Positions 53,746 to 62,960 of a DNA stretch of 64,000 nucleotides are shown here, piece after piece. Source of the DNA: Zhongshania antarctica (GTDB lineage: Bacteria > Pseudomonadota > Gammaproteobacteria > Pseudomonadales > Spongiibacteraceae); the NCBI RefSeq assembly GCF_014202945.1, contig NZ_JACHHW010000003.1:62001-126000 (forward strand), given 5' to 3'. The translations under genes were made by a program, and so were the position numbers. The first letter of the stretch is position 1; every line of letters begins with the position of its first letter. The notes beneath the pieces are model-generated. The model was given only the letters and a program-made list of their open reading frames with translations, was not told where the DNA came from and ran no database searches.

Positions 53746-55553
53746 AGTGTAATCACCTTGGGTATGGTAAAGCTGAAGGTGCTGCCCTTGTTCAAACTTG
53801 AGTCCACCCAGATTTTCCCGCCGTGTAAATTGATTACTTTTTTGCAGTTGGCGAGGCCAATGCCACTGCCAGGGTAGACGTCTTGGCTGTGGAGTCGCTT
53901 AAATATCATAAAAATTTGGTCGAGATATTCGGCCTCTATGCCAATGCCGTTATCGCTGACAGTAAAGCACCAGTCCTTGCCTTTATCAACGCAGACAATA
54001 TCTATTTGCAAATTAGTGTCGGCTTTTTTGAATTTAAGGGCATTGCTAATGAGGTTTAGGAATAGCATGCGCAGCTCGGTTTCAAAGCCGCTAATGGTGG
54101 GTAGCTTGGCAATACTGATATTGGTATTGCTGTGGTCGATAGCGGCGTCTAAGTCGGCAATGACGTCTGCCACTAGATTGTTGCAATTTACTTGCGTGAG
54201 TGTCGGCTCGCGACCTATGCGGCTGTAAGACATTAGGCCAAAGACCAAGTTGCGCATGCGCTCGGCCGCTTCACTAATAAATTTAACGGACAGCAAGACC
54301 CGTTCGCTTTGTTCCTTGCCAGCGAGTTCCTCTTCCAGAAGCTCGCTGAAATTGCTCAAGGTACGGAGTGGCTCCTGAAGATCGTGGGAGGCGGCAAAGG
54401 CAAACTGGGCTAATTCCTCATTGGAGGCCTCAAGACGTACTACCGATTTTTGCAGCTCTTGCGCTTTGTATTGATAGCTCTCAGACATGCGCTCGGCAAA
54501 CAGCAGGGCGCGTCGATTTGCCCGTGAGAGTAGTAGAAATAAGCTGAGCAGCATTGTGTCGATAAAAATACCGCCAATGAGTATCAGGGTCGGCTGCGCG
54601 TTTTGGGTTTCCGTGCGGAATGCTTTGGTTGACCACACATTTACTTGCCACTGGCGGCCGTAAACATCGATTGGATAGGTTTTGGTGAAGAGTGGCTCGG
54701 GGTCGAAGTCTGTTTCATTGGCGGTGTTTTCGTCGTAGAGGTAGTCACCATCATCACTAATGCTAATGCCGACTTGGCGACGGCTTTTTTCTAATGTGCC
54801 GCGCATGAGTTTGTGGACAACAAACGGCGCATAGACCATGCCGGCAAAATTGTTGCGTCTCGCGGTTAAGTCGTCGTTTTGCAAGTCTGTGTAAAAGGGC
54901 GCATAGAATAAGAAGCCCGGTGTTTTTTCGGCGTCTTGTACCAAGATAATGGGGCCAGTAATTTGCGCTTGGCCACTATCTCTGGCTTTTAAGGCGGCAT
55001 TTAGGCGGTTAGCTTCGTGGGCGACGTCTAAGCCGACCGCCGCTAAATTGTCTTTAGCGGGTTCGATATACGTTATGGGGAGTAAATAGTCGTTATTGTG
55101 CTGGGGGTGTATGGCGTAATTGGGGCGGAGTTGACGTTGCTGTTGCAGGTAGCTGTCGAGCTTGTCGGCTTGCACATTGTGGATGACGCCAATGCCATTG
55201 ATGCCTTTGTACTTAGCGGGTAAATGCAGCTCGGTGGCAAATGCCTGCCACTGCTGATTGTCTATGCTGCCTTTGTGAGAGCTGATGGTCGCGACTCCAG
55301 CCCAGAGTGCGTCTTCGTACTTTTGTAGGCGCTCGGATATAAGGGTAATAACTTGGTCTGCCTCGCGCTCAAAACGGTTTTCTATTTTGTCTTGTACCTG
55401 TAAACGGGAGTATTGCCAGACACCAAGCGTTAACAGAAGTGACAAGCAAACCACAAGCCAGTGAAACCAGTGCAGGCCACCCGCTTTTTGGAGTGCTTGC
55501 TGTTCCGTGCGTATCGCGACTTGATCGGTTTCTTGGTTGTGGCTATTGGTCAT
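53742..55553 (-). CDS. CHASE-domain sensor histidine kinase
   Basis: 603 residues. Two membrane helices, about 28-48 and 325-350, flank a periplasmic CHASE domain (AVGLDVAHEANRLNAALKAR and ITGPIILVQDAEKTPGFLFY are typical). A coiled-coil linker leads to HisKA with His390 in FAASHDLQEPLRTLSNFS and a HATPase domain (FLNLISNALKFKKAD; DNGIGIEAEYLDQIF; GSGIGLANCKKVINLHGGKI). CHASE senses small molecules such as cytokinin-like adenines or other ligands. The ATG at 55553 was preferred to a TTG five codons earlier; neither has a strong ribosome-binding site. Confidence 0.88.
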   Translation of the reverse strand: MTNSHNQETDQVAIRTEQQALQKAGGLHWFHWLVVCLSLLLTLGVWQYSRLQVQDKIENRFEREADQVITLISERLQKYEDALWAGVATISSHKGSIDNQQWQAFATELHLPAKYKGINGIGVIHNVQADKLDSYLQQQRQLRPNYAIHPQHNNDYLLPITYIEPAKDNLAAVGLDVAHEANRLNAALKARDSGQAQITGPIILVQDAEKTPGFLFYAPFYTDLQNDDLTARRNNFAGMVYAPFVVHKLMRGTLEKSRRQVGISISDDGDYLYDENTANETDFDPEPLFTKTYPIDVYGRQWQVNVWSTKAFRTETQNAQPTLILIGGIFIDTMLLSLFLLLSRANRRALLFAERMSESYQYKAQELQKSVVRLEASNEELAQFAFAASHDLQEPLRTLSNFSELLEEELAGKEQSERVLLSVKFISEAAERMRNLVFGLMSYSRIGREPTLTQVNCNNLVADVIADLDAAIDHSNTNISIAKLPTISGFETELRMLFLNLISNALKFKKADTNLQIDIVCVDKGKDWCFTVSDNGIGIEAEYLDQIFMIFKRLHSQDVYPGSGIGLANCKKVINLHGGKIWVDSSLNKGSTFSFTIPKVITL

Positions 55554-55646
55554 AAAGTAAGCTAACAATCAGTTGTTGGCAAAATTGCAAATATCAACAT
55601 GCTTGGTGCACCGCGGTAATTTGCCGTTGTCGTGACAAAAGTCCAC

Positions 55647-55660
55647 TTCAAGTACTTGAA
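55647..55660. promoter_or_regulatory. 14-bp perfect palindrome upstream of the kinase operon
   Basis: TTCAAGTACTTGAA lies 94 bases before the kinase start codon in a 246-base gap. Its symmetry and position suggest an operator for the kinase/receiver pair; the regulator is unknown. Confidence 0.35.
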
Positions 55661-55799
55661 CTATATAGGAACAATACCGTTTCGTCAGAATTCTCGACTG
55701 TATAGGTAACGAATAACGACGCTGCTGCTCGGGAGAGGCAACATTTTGCGGAGTGACTGCGCCGCTCCAGAGAGCGACGCAGTAGGTGAGAGTGGCTAA

Positions 55800-57287
55800 T
55801 TACTTTTGTGCGGCGCTAATGCCTGCGCGACGACCGAAGTAGGTGACGTCACCTACTGACATGCCGCTGGCGTAGCCAGCGGCAGTGCGTGGTATTCCAG
55901 CGGTGGTTCGACCCGCAGCATAAAGTCCGGGAATAACGTCGCCGTCAGGATTAAGCACTTCGCCGCTGGCTAGGGTATCTAGACCGCCGAGGGTAAAAAA
56001 CGGATAGAAGGGGCCGCGACCTAAGGTGCAATCCAATGCGACATAAGGAGGTGTGAGTGGCCGGAGCCATGCCGCCGCTTTGTGAAACAAGGGGTCTTTG
56101 CCTTCGCTGGCGCCAGCATTATATTCGCTCACGGTGTGTTGCAGGCTGCCTACGGGTAATTCCAACTCTTGCTCTAACTCGACTACGCTGTCGCCGGTTC
56201 CAGCCACCTGTGCGCCGAGATAACTCATTTTCTCGTAGTCGCCATAGCCTTCAACATCGGTAATAAAGTAAATACGCTGGGCATTGCGCTGGGCCATTAA
56301 TGCGTTGTAGCCCACACGGCCGTGATAGCAGTCTTCATTAATAAAGCGTTGGGCCTTGTCGTTGATTAAAATACCGAAGGTAAGTGAGGCTGGCGGGTAA
56401 TACGGCAGGCTGACAAAGCATTCGTGCATATTGGTGGTGCCCGCACCAACACCCATGCCCATGAGAATGCCGCTGCCGGTATCGCCCGGATTGCCGATGG
56501 GGATTAGACCACGGTCAAAGGTGGGCGCGTATTTACGCACCATGGCTTCGTTCATGCAGAAGCCACCTGCGCATAATATGACGCCTTTGCGGGCACGCAC
56601 GGTTTTTTCCTGTTGATCGATGCGCACTACGATGCCTTCAACTTCACCCTTGTCATTGCTAATTAAAGTCAGTGCGCGGCTATCGTAGTGGACCTCTACG
56701 TGGCGACTTTGTACCGCCTCAGTGAGAATCTTCATTAGCAGGGGGCCGCCGTTGTCGCCCTCTACTTCGAGGTTGTGGCCACGGGGCACCGGCGTGGCGT
56801 GCTCGGTAAAGGGGTAGGCTTTTTCATTGCCAGTGAACAGCAGGCAGTCGTCGGTTAAGGCCATAATCGCCCGCTCCTTTAACTCACTCATTTTAAAGGG
56901 CACACCAAGACCGGTGAGCCACTGATAATGATTGAGACTGTTTTCGCAGTAGTCGCGAATTTTATTGTCGTCGGCCTGATTGCCAAAACAGGCTTTCAGG
57001 TAGTTCACCATATTCTCGGTATCGTCGTGATAACCGCATGCTTTTTGGACGGGGGTGCCGCCATTGCCGCCCATATAGATTTCAGCGCTAGACAGGGCCG
57101 TGGAGCCACCGCTGGCACTGGCTAATTCAAAAATAGTGACTTTGGCGCCGGCGTCGGCGGCTTCTATCGCGGCGGCAGCGCCGGCGCCGCCGAAACCAAT
57201 AATGGCAACGTCGGTGTCGATGTCCCAGTGCTGAATATCGCCGCTGTTACGGGGCTTGCTGGCGGTGGTTTTTGCTGTTGTCGTCAT
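55800..57287 (-). CDS. FAD-dependent dehydrogenase of the KstD/fumarate-reductase flavoprotein family
   Basis: 495 residues. FAD-binding GFGGAGAAAAIEAADAG (31-47) and FELASASGGSTALSSAEIYM follow an N-terminal leader without signal features, and a second FAD contact is GVILCAGGFCMNEAMVRKY. The C-terminus AGRTTAGIPRTAAGYASGMS closes the FAD site. It belongs to the same superfamily as the gene at 48570 but is a different branch (shorter, no TYPGPG motif); it may dehydrogenate a 3-keto steroid at another position or reduce an enone. It is likely transcribed downstream of the TonB receptor gene, from which a terminator separates it. Confidence 0.75.
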   Translation of the reverse strand: MTTTAKTTASKPRNSGDIQHWDIDTDVAIIGFGGAGAAAAIEAADAGAKVTIFELASASGGSTALSSAEIYMGGNGGTPVQKACGYHDDTENMVNYLKACFGNQADDNKIRDYCENSLNHYQWLTGLGVPFKMSELKERAIMALTDDCLLFTGNEKAYPFTEHATPVPRGHNLEVEGDNGGPLLMKILTEAVQSRHVEVHYDSRALTLISNDKGEVEGIVVRIDQQEKTVRARKGVILCAGGFCMNEAMVRKYAPTFDRGLIPIGNPGDTGSGILMGMGVGAGTTNMHECFVSLPYYPPASLTFGILINDKAQRFINEDCYHGRVGYNALMAQRNAQRIYFITDVEGYGDYEKMSYLGAQVAGTGDSVVELEQELELPVGSLQHTVSEYNAGASEGKDPLFHKAAAWLRPLTPPYVALDCTLGRGPFYPFFTLGGLDTLASGEVLNPDGDVIPGLYAAGRTTAGIPRTAAGYASGMSVGDVTYFGRRAGISAAQK

Positions 57288-57395
57288 GGGGCTACCTATT
57301 CATCTTATTGTCTACGTGCACGTGTGCCGATGCTTTACCGAGTGCAAATTGTGCGTGGCAGCCATTACACGGTAAATGATCTGTTTGCAGTACAT

Positions 57396-57424
57396 AAAAA
57401 TGGCTGCCGAAGCAGCCTTTTTTA
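57396..57424. terminator. bidirectional hairpin terminator between the TonB receptor and FAD dehydrogenase genes
   Basis: GGCTGC pairs with GCAGCC around CGAA (57402-57417), with A5 before and T7 after, so it can end transcripts of both strands; the relevant one is the leftward TonB receptor transcript. Confidence 0.75.
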
Positions 57425-57434
57425 TTAGTGTTGA

Positions 57435-59951
57435 TTAATACTCGTAAAACACATCAAGCCCGAAGGTGCGCGGTTCGCCCCAGATCACTGAGCGGTCAGC
57501 TTGGGGTAGATTGTCGACGGCGGTTAATTCGTATTCCGTGTCGAGCAGATTCTTCGCCCATATGCCTGCACCGAGGCGTCCGTCGGCAAAGGCGATGTCG
57601 CTTAAGCTAAGCCGCGCATTCACTAACTCGTACTGGCGCAAATGCGTATTCTTTACATTTTCAGCGCGGGAGCCACCGTTGCGCTCGTCCATATAGTTCA
57701 CGCTGATATTCGCACTACCGGTGCCCCAATCGGCTTGGAACAAAGTGTAATCAGCAGACAGAGTGAAGGAGTTCTCCGGTGCAGAGAAGAACACAAACTT
57801 ATCTGAGGCATCGTTGCCATTTATGTCTGTCGCTTTGGTTACCTCGGTATTAAGGTAAGCGTAGTTGGCCATCAGCAGAAGATCGCGGGTCAGCATAAAA
57901 GTAATATCGGTTTCAAAACCGTACATTTCTGCTTCACCGGCGTTGGTGACCTTGGTGTCGGCGACGGTGCCAGTCAGGATGAAGTTTAGCTGCATATCTT
58001 CGTATTGGCTAAAGAAGACGTTGGCATTGATCCGTAGACGGCGATCCATCAGTTCACTCTTGAGGCCAAGCTCATAGGAGGTGACGTATTCGGCGTCAAA
58101 GCCGTCTGCATAGCCAAAGCCGTAATCATTGCCGTCGGTTGCGGGGCCTTGATTGCCGTCTTTTTGTGGGTCGCGGGTATTAAAACCGCCGGATTTATAG
58201 GCCTCAACGCGCTTGCCGTAAATATTGATGTCGTCGGTAATGTCATATTCTGCCACAAAACTGAACGAGTCATTACTGAAGTCTTGCGACGCGGGAATGC
58301 TGTCAAAGTTACGGCAATCGGCGTTGAGTGGGTTACTGCCACACTGCACAAAGGACACGTCAATTGCGGTCAGGGCAGTTTCGGCGATCGTCATATCCCG
58401 CTGGAACTTAACCGTTTTACGTTCGTCTTCAGAATGCCGAGCGCCAAAGGTGAGGTGAAGGCGTTCATCCAGTATTTTGGGTGTCCACGTAAACTGCCCA
58501 AAAATAGCGGCCGCACTATTGTCGATGTCGTATTTCTGGCTGAGCATATTGACAGCGCGGAAAGTCGTTAGTGGATCAGTAATGCCGCCTAGTAAGGCGC
58601 CAATACCGGGAATGGCTGACAGCGAGGGGAGGCCGAGGTTTATAGGGCCGCTCAGCTGGTGGTGCAGGGGCGTGTTATCTTCCTGCGCGGTTTCTTCAAA
58701 ATAATACGCGCCCACAATATAGTCCACGCTGCCTTCGAAGGCGTCGCCGCTCAATTGCAGCTCATGGGAAAACTGCTCTTGAGAAACCTTGGGGTAGACC
58801 AGTGGGGTGCATTGACCAGCACCAAGCACAAACTCTGCTGCTTGGCCGCAATATTCGTTGGAATCTAAACGGAAGACTTTTTTGCTGGTGCTGCCATTGC
58901 CATGGGGATCCTGGCCGGGCTCTAGGCCTTTGCCACCGCCGAGGTCGGCGTAGGATTGGTCGTAAAGCTCACGGAAGGCGCCAATATATTTCAATTGAAC
59001 GTGATCAAATTCCTTTGTGAGGGTAAAGGCATGACCTTCTATATCAGTTGATGACTGTTCAAAATTTGCGATAGTCGAGACGCTTTGTTGACGGCTCGGT
59101 GAGTAGCTACTGTAGGCGCTGGCGTCTACCAAATCGGCTTGGCTCCCCGAGATCGGGGTGCGCTTTCGAACATGCTGATACTGGCTGTTGTAGTAGTCAA
59201 AATCAGATTTGTCGTAGGCGTAGTCTAGCGCGAGGGTGTCGCTAATATCCCAGCGTAAATCAAAGCGGAAGCCGCCGACATTGCGGTCGCCAAAATCGCC
59301 ACCGGGACCGTCGTTGGCAACATGGCCATCCTGCATTGTTTGCAGCGCCGCGAGTTTAACGGCCAAAGTGTCCGTCAGGGGAATGTTGACCATGGTCTTC
59401 GAGGTAAAGAGGTCGCGATTGCCGAAGGTCAGCTTTTGCTTAAATTCAAAGGTGTCAGTGGTTGGTTTTTTGGTGATCAGGTTAATAGCGCCGCCGGTCG
59501 TGTTACGACCATAGAGCGTGCCCTGAGGGCCGCGCAATATTTCGATACGCTCCAAATCTGCAACATCCAAGGCCGTGCCGGTAGAGCGGGCAATGTAAAC
59601 GCCGTCTACGTATATGCCTACTGGTGGGTCTTGGGTTATTTGGGCATCAGAAATACCAATGCCGCGAATGAATATCCGCAACGTGGCGTTATTGATTGGA
59701 AATGGCTCAATAGTGAGACTGGGAACCTTAGAGCCGATGTCGCCTAAACTACTAATACCTTCAATTTCAAGGCGTTCACTGCCAAAGGCAGTCAGTGAAA
59801 TGGGCGTATCCTGCAGTGATTCAGCCTTCTTTTGGGCCGTCACAATCACCTCTTCGAGGGCAAACTTCTCTTGTGCTAGGGCGTGGGGGCCGATAGCTGA
59901 CAAGCTAATGCCGCTGATTACTGCTATGGATTTAAGCCTTTTTTTATTCAT
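57435..59951 (-). CDS. TonB-dependent receptor
   Basis: 838 residues, outer membrane. Signal peptide about 1-26, then a TonB box-like LEEVIVTAQKKAESLQDTPI, the plug domain (VYIARSTGTALDVADLERIE, LRGPQGTLYGRNTTGGAINL) and a long barrel ending in GEPRTFGLDVFYEY. It belongs to the large group of non-siderophore receptors of marine and lipid-degrading proteobacteria, which import steroids, carbohydrates or other large substrates. The downstream neighbour on the same strand is a KstD-like dehydrogenase, which hints at a ring-ketone substrate. The 5' region is very AT-rich and likely contains its promoter; no Fur-box was recognised. Confidence 0.9.
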   Translation of the reverse strand: MNKKRLKSIAVISGISLSAIGPHALAQEKFALEEVIVTAQKKAESLQDTPISLTAFGSERLEIEGISSLGDIGSKVPSLTIEPFPINNATLRIFIRGIGISDAQITQDPPVGIYVDGVYIARSTGTALDVADLERIEILRGPQGTLYGRNTTGGAINLITKKPTTDTFEFKQKLTFGNRDLFTSKTMVNIPLTDTLAVKLAALQTMQDGHVANDGPGGDFGDRNVGGFRFDLRWDISDTLALDYAYDKSDFDYYNSQYQHVRKRTPISGSQADLVDASAYSSYSPSRQQSVSTIANFEQSSTDIEGHAFTLTKEFDHVQLKYIGAFRELYDQSYADLGGGKGLEPGQDPHGNGSTSKKVFRLDSNEYCGQAAEFVLGAGQCTPLVYPKVSQEQFSHELQLSGDAFEGSVDYIVGAYYFEETAQEDNTPLHHQLSGPINLGLPSLSAIPGIGALLGGITDPLTTFRAVNMLSQKYDIDNSAAAIFGQFTWTPKILDERLHLTFGARHSEDERKTVKFQRDMTIAETALTAIDVSFVQCGSNPLNADCRNFDSIPASQDFSNDSFSFVAEYDITDDINIYGKRVEAYKSGGFNTRDPQKDGNQGPATDGNDYGFGYADGFDAEYVTSYELGLKSELMDRRLRINANVFFSQYEDMQLNFILTGTVADTKVTNAGEAEMYGFETDITFMLTRDLLLMANYAYLNTEVTKATDINGNDASDKFVFFSAPENSFTLSADYTLFQADWGTGSANISVNYMDERNGGSRAENVKNTHLRQYELVNARLSLSDIAFADGRLGAGIWAKNLLDTEYELTAVDNLPQADRSVIWGEPRTFGLDVFYEY

Positions 59952-60292
59952 GACTGCCTCTTCCGTATGAATGCATTAATTTAATTTAGTCGTGATTATA
60001 TTTATTAATTCGTAATTATATATATATTATATTACGCATAAATAGTTATATGTGCTTTAGGTTACAGTGTTGTTACTTTGCGATCTTACCATAGCTAGTT
60101 GTTGCTTGGCGTGAAATACACGAGATTTTTTTCAGATTTTGTTCAGTGATACTGCCAAAGCATTGTTGGGTTAGTGGTTTTACGCAGTTAAGCGCCTTTC
60201 TATGTTGACGGTGAGTATTAGTGCGAGTCGATAAGGCTGGTTATAATGCCCCTCGCTGAAATATTTTTTCTATAATTTGGAGCAGGGACCTT
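59952..60292. other. divergent intergenic region of TonB receptor and fabV
   Basis: 341 bases with no gene. The half next to the receptor (59985-60060) is almost pure AT. For fabV a good -10 element, TATAAT, lies at 60242-60247, 46 bases before the start; a matching -35 is weak (TTAGTG at 60218-60223, 18 bases away). Confidence 0.5.
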
Positions 60293-61483
60293 ATGATCAT
60301 CAAGCCTCGTGTGCGCGGTTTTATGTGTGTAACCACTCACCCCAAGGGTTGTGAGGCCAACGTTAGTCAGCAAATTGACTACGTTAAGACTCAGGGCGCG
60401 ATCACCGATGGCCCCAAGCGCGTATTGGTTATTGGCGCATCGACCGGCTACGGTCTAGCCTCGCGTATCACCGCCGCGTTTGGCGCCGGTGCCGCTACGC
60501 TCGGGATTTTCTTTGAGAAAGAAGGCATTGACCGGAAGCCCGGCACTGCAGGCTGGTATAACTCCGCAGCATTCCACAAGTTTGCTGAAGCTGAGGGACT
60601 GTACGCTAAAAGCATTAACGGCGACGCCTTTTCGGACGAAATTAAAGAAAAGACTATCGCCCAGATAAAGGCGGATCTGGGCCAGATAGATCTGGTGGTC
60701 TACAGCTTGGCGTCACCTCGCCGTCAGCACCCGAAAACCGGTGTGGTGTATAACTCTACACTTAAGCCGATTGGTAAAGATGTCACCCAGCGCGGCGTGA
60801 ATACCGATAAAGAAACCATTGAAAACTTCACCTTGACGGCGGCGAGTGATGAAGACATCAATAACACAGTCGCCGTCATGGGTGGTGAAGACTGGCAGAT
60901 GTGGATTGACGCCCTAGATGACGCTGGTGTATTGGCCGATGGCGCCAAAACCACAGCGTACACCTATTTGGGTGATCGCCTGACGTGGGATATTTACTGG
61001 CATGGCACTATTGGCGCCGCTAAAAAGGATCTTGATAAGCGGGTGATAAATATCCGTGAACGTCTTGCGGCCAAAGGTGGCGATGCGCGCGTGTCGGTAT
61101 TGAAGGCGGTAGTAACCCAGGCGAGCTCGGCGATCCCTGTTATGCCCTTGTATTTGGCGTTGCTGTTTAAAGTCATGAAGAGTGACGGTAGCCATGAGGG
61201 CTGTATTGAGCAGGTTTATGGCTTATTTAAGAATAGTTTGTACGGCGCTGAACCGATTTGTGACGACGAGGGAAGATTGCGCGCGGATGGTTTGGAAATG
61301 CGACCGGAAATTCAAGACGCTGTTGCTAAAATGTGGGAGGCGGTAACAACTGAAAACCTTCTTGAAACCACTGATTTTGTCGGATATAAACGGGAGTTTT
61401 TGCGCTTGTTCGGCTTTGAAATTGATGGCGTTGATTATGATGCCGAGGTTGATCCAGTGGTTGTGATAAATAATATGGTCTGA
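60293..61483 (+). CDS. fabV: trans-2-enoyl-CoA/ACP reductase FabV
   Basis: 396 residues; NADH-dependent enoyl reductase that completes each cycle of fatty acid synthesis and is insensitive to triclosan. NADH-binding GASTGYG (48-54), the [13 protein letters not shown] segment and the catalytic Tyr235-x8-Lys244 in [13 protein letters not shown] distinguish it from FabI (Tyr-x6-Lys). Full length. The GGAGCAGGGACC stretch precedes the ATG. A strong terminator follows. Confidence 0.95.
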   Translation: MIIKPRVRGFMCVTTHPKGCEANVSQQIDYVKTQGAITDGPKRVLVIGASTGYGLASRITAAFGAGAATLGIFFEKEGIDRKPGTAGWYNSAAFHKFAEAEGLYAKSINGDAFSDEIKEKTIAQIKADLGQIDLVVYSLASPRRQHPKTGVVYNSTLKPIGKDVTQRGVNTDKETIENFTLTAASDEDINNTVAVMGGEDWQMWIDALDDAGVLADGAKTTAYTYLGDRLTWDIYWHGTIGAAKKDLDKRVINIRERLAAKGGDARVSVLKAVVTQASSAIPVMPLYLALLFKVMKSDGSHEGCIEQVYGLFKNSLYGAEPICDDEGRLRADGLEMRPEIQDAVAKMWEAVTTENLLETTDFVGYKREFLRLFGFEIDGVDYDAEVDPVVVINNMV

Positions 61484-61501
61484 TAGCGCTGTTTGTTGCG
61501 T

Positions 61502-61530
61502 AAAAAGGAAGCTTCGGCTTCCTTTTTTTA
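61502..61530 (+). terminator. rho-independent terminator after fabV
   Basis: AAAAAGGAAGC pairs with GCTTCCTTTTT around TTCG (61502-61527), followed by more T. It lies 18 bases after the stop codon. Confidence 0.95.
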
Positions 61531-61598
61531 TGGCTCAATTGTTTGCGGCAAGGCCCTTGCTGAGCTAGAGTGTGGCGGCTTTTTGCTTCGGAATTCCC

Positions 61599-62960
61599 AT
61601 GTCTTCAGTTCCTCGTCAATTATCCCGCCTGGAGTTAAGTGCCCAGTTAAAACTGGCGCTGCCGATCTTTGGCGGTCAGCTGGCTCAGTCGGCAAACGGC
61701 TTCGTCGATACGGTAATGGCGGGCCGAGTATCGGCCCTTGATTTGGCCGCCGTGGCTGTGGGTGCAAGTATTTGGGTGCCGGTGTATCTGTTTATGACCG
61801 GTATGCTGATGAGCGCAACCTCGGTGCTGGCGCGTCATGTCGGCGCGAAGCAATTGGAGCGTATAAACCCCTTGGTGCATCAGGTTGTCACTATTGCGGT
61901 GGTTGCAGGTATCCTTGCCGCGATACTGCTTTGTAATACCGGTCCCTTACTTGAGTTTATGGATGTTGATCCGGCAATGCGGCCGCTGGTGGTGGATTAC
62001 TTAATCGGTCTCAGCTGGGGTATGCCTGGCGTCGCCCTGGTGCTGGCGTTGCGTAGCTATACCGAAGCGTTAAGTCATACTCGCCCGGTATTATGGATTA
62101 GCGTAATTGGCTTGCTGGTTAATATTCCAATTAACTATGTGTTGATCTACGGCAAGTTAGGCATTCCTGCAATGGGGGGAGTGGGCTGCGGTTGGGCTAC
62201 GGCGATCGTGATGTGGTTGATGGCGGCGATGATGCTGGTCTATGTGCATCGGCATCGGGTTTACCGAAATGTGCGTTTAAGCATTTCGCCATGGCATTGG
62301 GAGCCGAAAACGATTGCGTACCTGCTTAAGTTGGGCCTCCCGGTTGGCATGACCATCTTTTTTGAAGTCAGTGTGTTTTGTATTATTGCCTTGTTTATTA
62401 GCCAGGCGGGTGCAGAGATTGTTGCTGGCCATCAGCTCACCCTGAATTTTACCTCCCTTGTGTTTATGCTGCCCTTGAGCTTTGCCTTGGCGGCAACCAC
62501 GCGGGTAGGTTTGGCCAGGGGCGCGGGAGACCCCGAGGGCTTGCTGCGAGCGGTGAAGGTGTCGTTCAAAATCACGCTGTGTATCGGATGTTCAGCAATT
62601 GTGGTGCTGGTGCTGCTGCGAAACTGGATACCCTTAATTTATACAGATAACGCAGAGGTTATCGCCCTAGCGAGCTACTTGTTGTTATTCGCCGCACTGT
62701 ATCAAATTTCTGATGCTATTCAGGTCACCGCAAACGGCTGTTTACGAGGTTTTGAAGACACGACAATTCCGATGTTATTGACCTTATTTGCATATTGGGG
62801 TGTCGGCTTACCTTTGGGTTATACCTTGGCAATGACCAATATTCTGGTGCCAGCTATGGGGCCGAGTGGCTTTTGGTTAGGTATATTTGCGGGACTTAGC
62901 TTTGCGGCTCTATTGCTTGGCCTGCGCTTACGCTGGCGATTAAGCCAGCCCCTGCATTAG
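61599..62960 (+). CDS. MATE-family efflux transporter (NorM-like)
   Basis: 453 residues, inner membrane, twelve predicted helices in two similar halves. The N-terminal ALPIFGGQLAQSANGFVDTV helix is the MATE signature, followed by GATSVLARHVGAKQLE-like MSATSVLARHVGAK, and in the second half GATTRVGLA-type LAATTRVGLARGAGDPEG. It exports cationic drugs or metabolites with Na+ or H+. ATG at 61599 chosen; an in-frame GTG 27 bases earlier lacks conservation. Its 3' end overlaps the convergent sterol-desaturase gene by 65 bases. Confidence 0.9.
   Translation: MSSVPRQLSRLELSAQLKLALPIFGGQLAQSANGFVDTVMAGRVSALDLAAVAVGASIWVPVYLFMTGMLMSATSVLARHVGAKQLERINPLVHQVVTIAVVAGILAAILLCNTGPLLEFMDVDPAMRPLVVDYLIGLSWGMPGVALVLALRSYTEALSHTRPVLWISVIGLLVNIPINYVLIYGKLGIPAMGGVGCGWATAIVMWLMAAMMLVYVHRHRVYRNVRLSISPWHWEPKTIAYLLKLGLPVGMTIFFEVSVFCIIALFISQAGAEIVAGHQLTLNFTSLVFMLPLSFALAATTRVGLARGAGDPEGLLRAVKVSFKITLCIGCSAIVVLVLLRNWIPLIYTDNAEVIALASYLLLFAALYQISDAIQVTANGCLRGFEDTTIPMLLTLFAYWGVGLPLGYTLAMTNILVPAMGPSGFWLGIFAGLSFAALLLGLRLRWRLSQPLH

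Noticed and set aside
59236-59747. Open frames antisense to the TonB receptor
   Set aside because: They lie wholly inside a well-supported gene and show no family motifs.
60205-60247. TTGACG and TATAAT upstream of fabV as a promoter pair
   Set aside because: The hexamers are 31 bases apart, too far for sigma-70; only the -10 element was kept.
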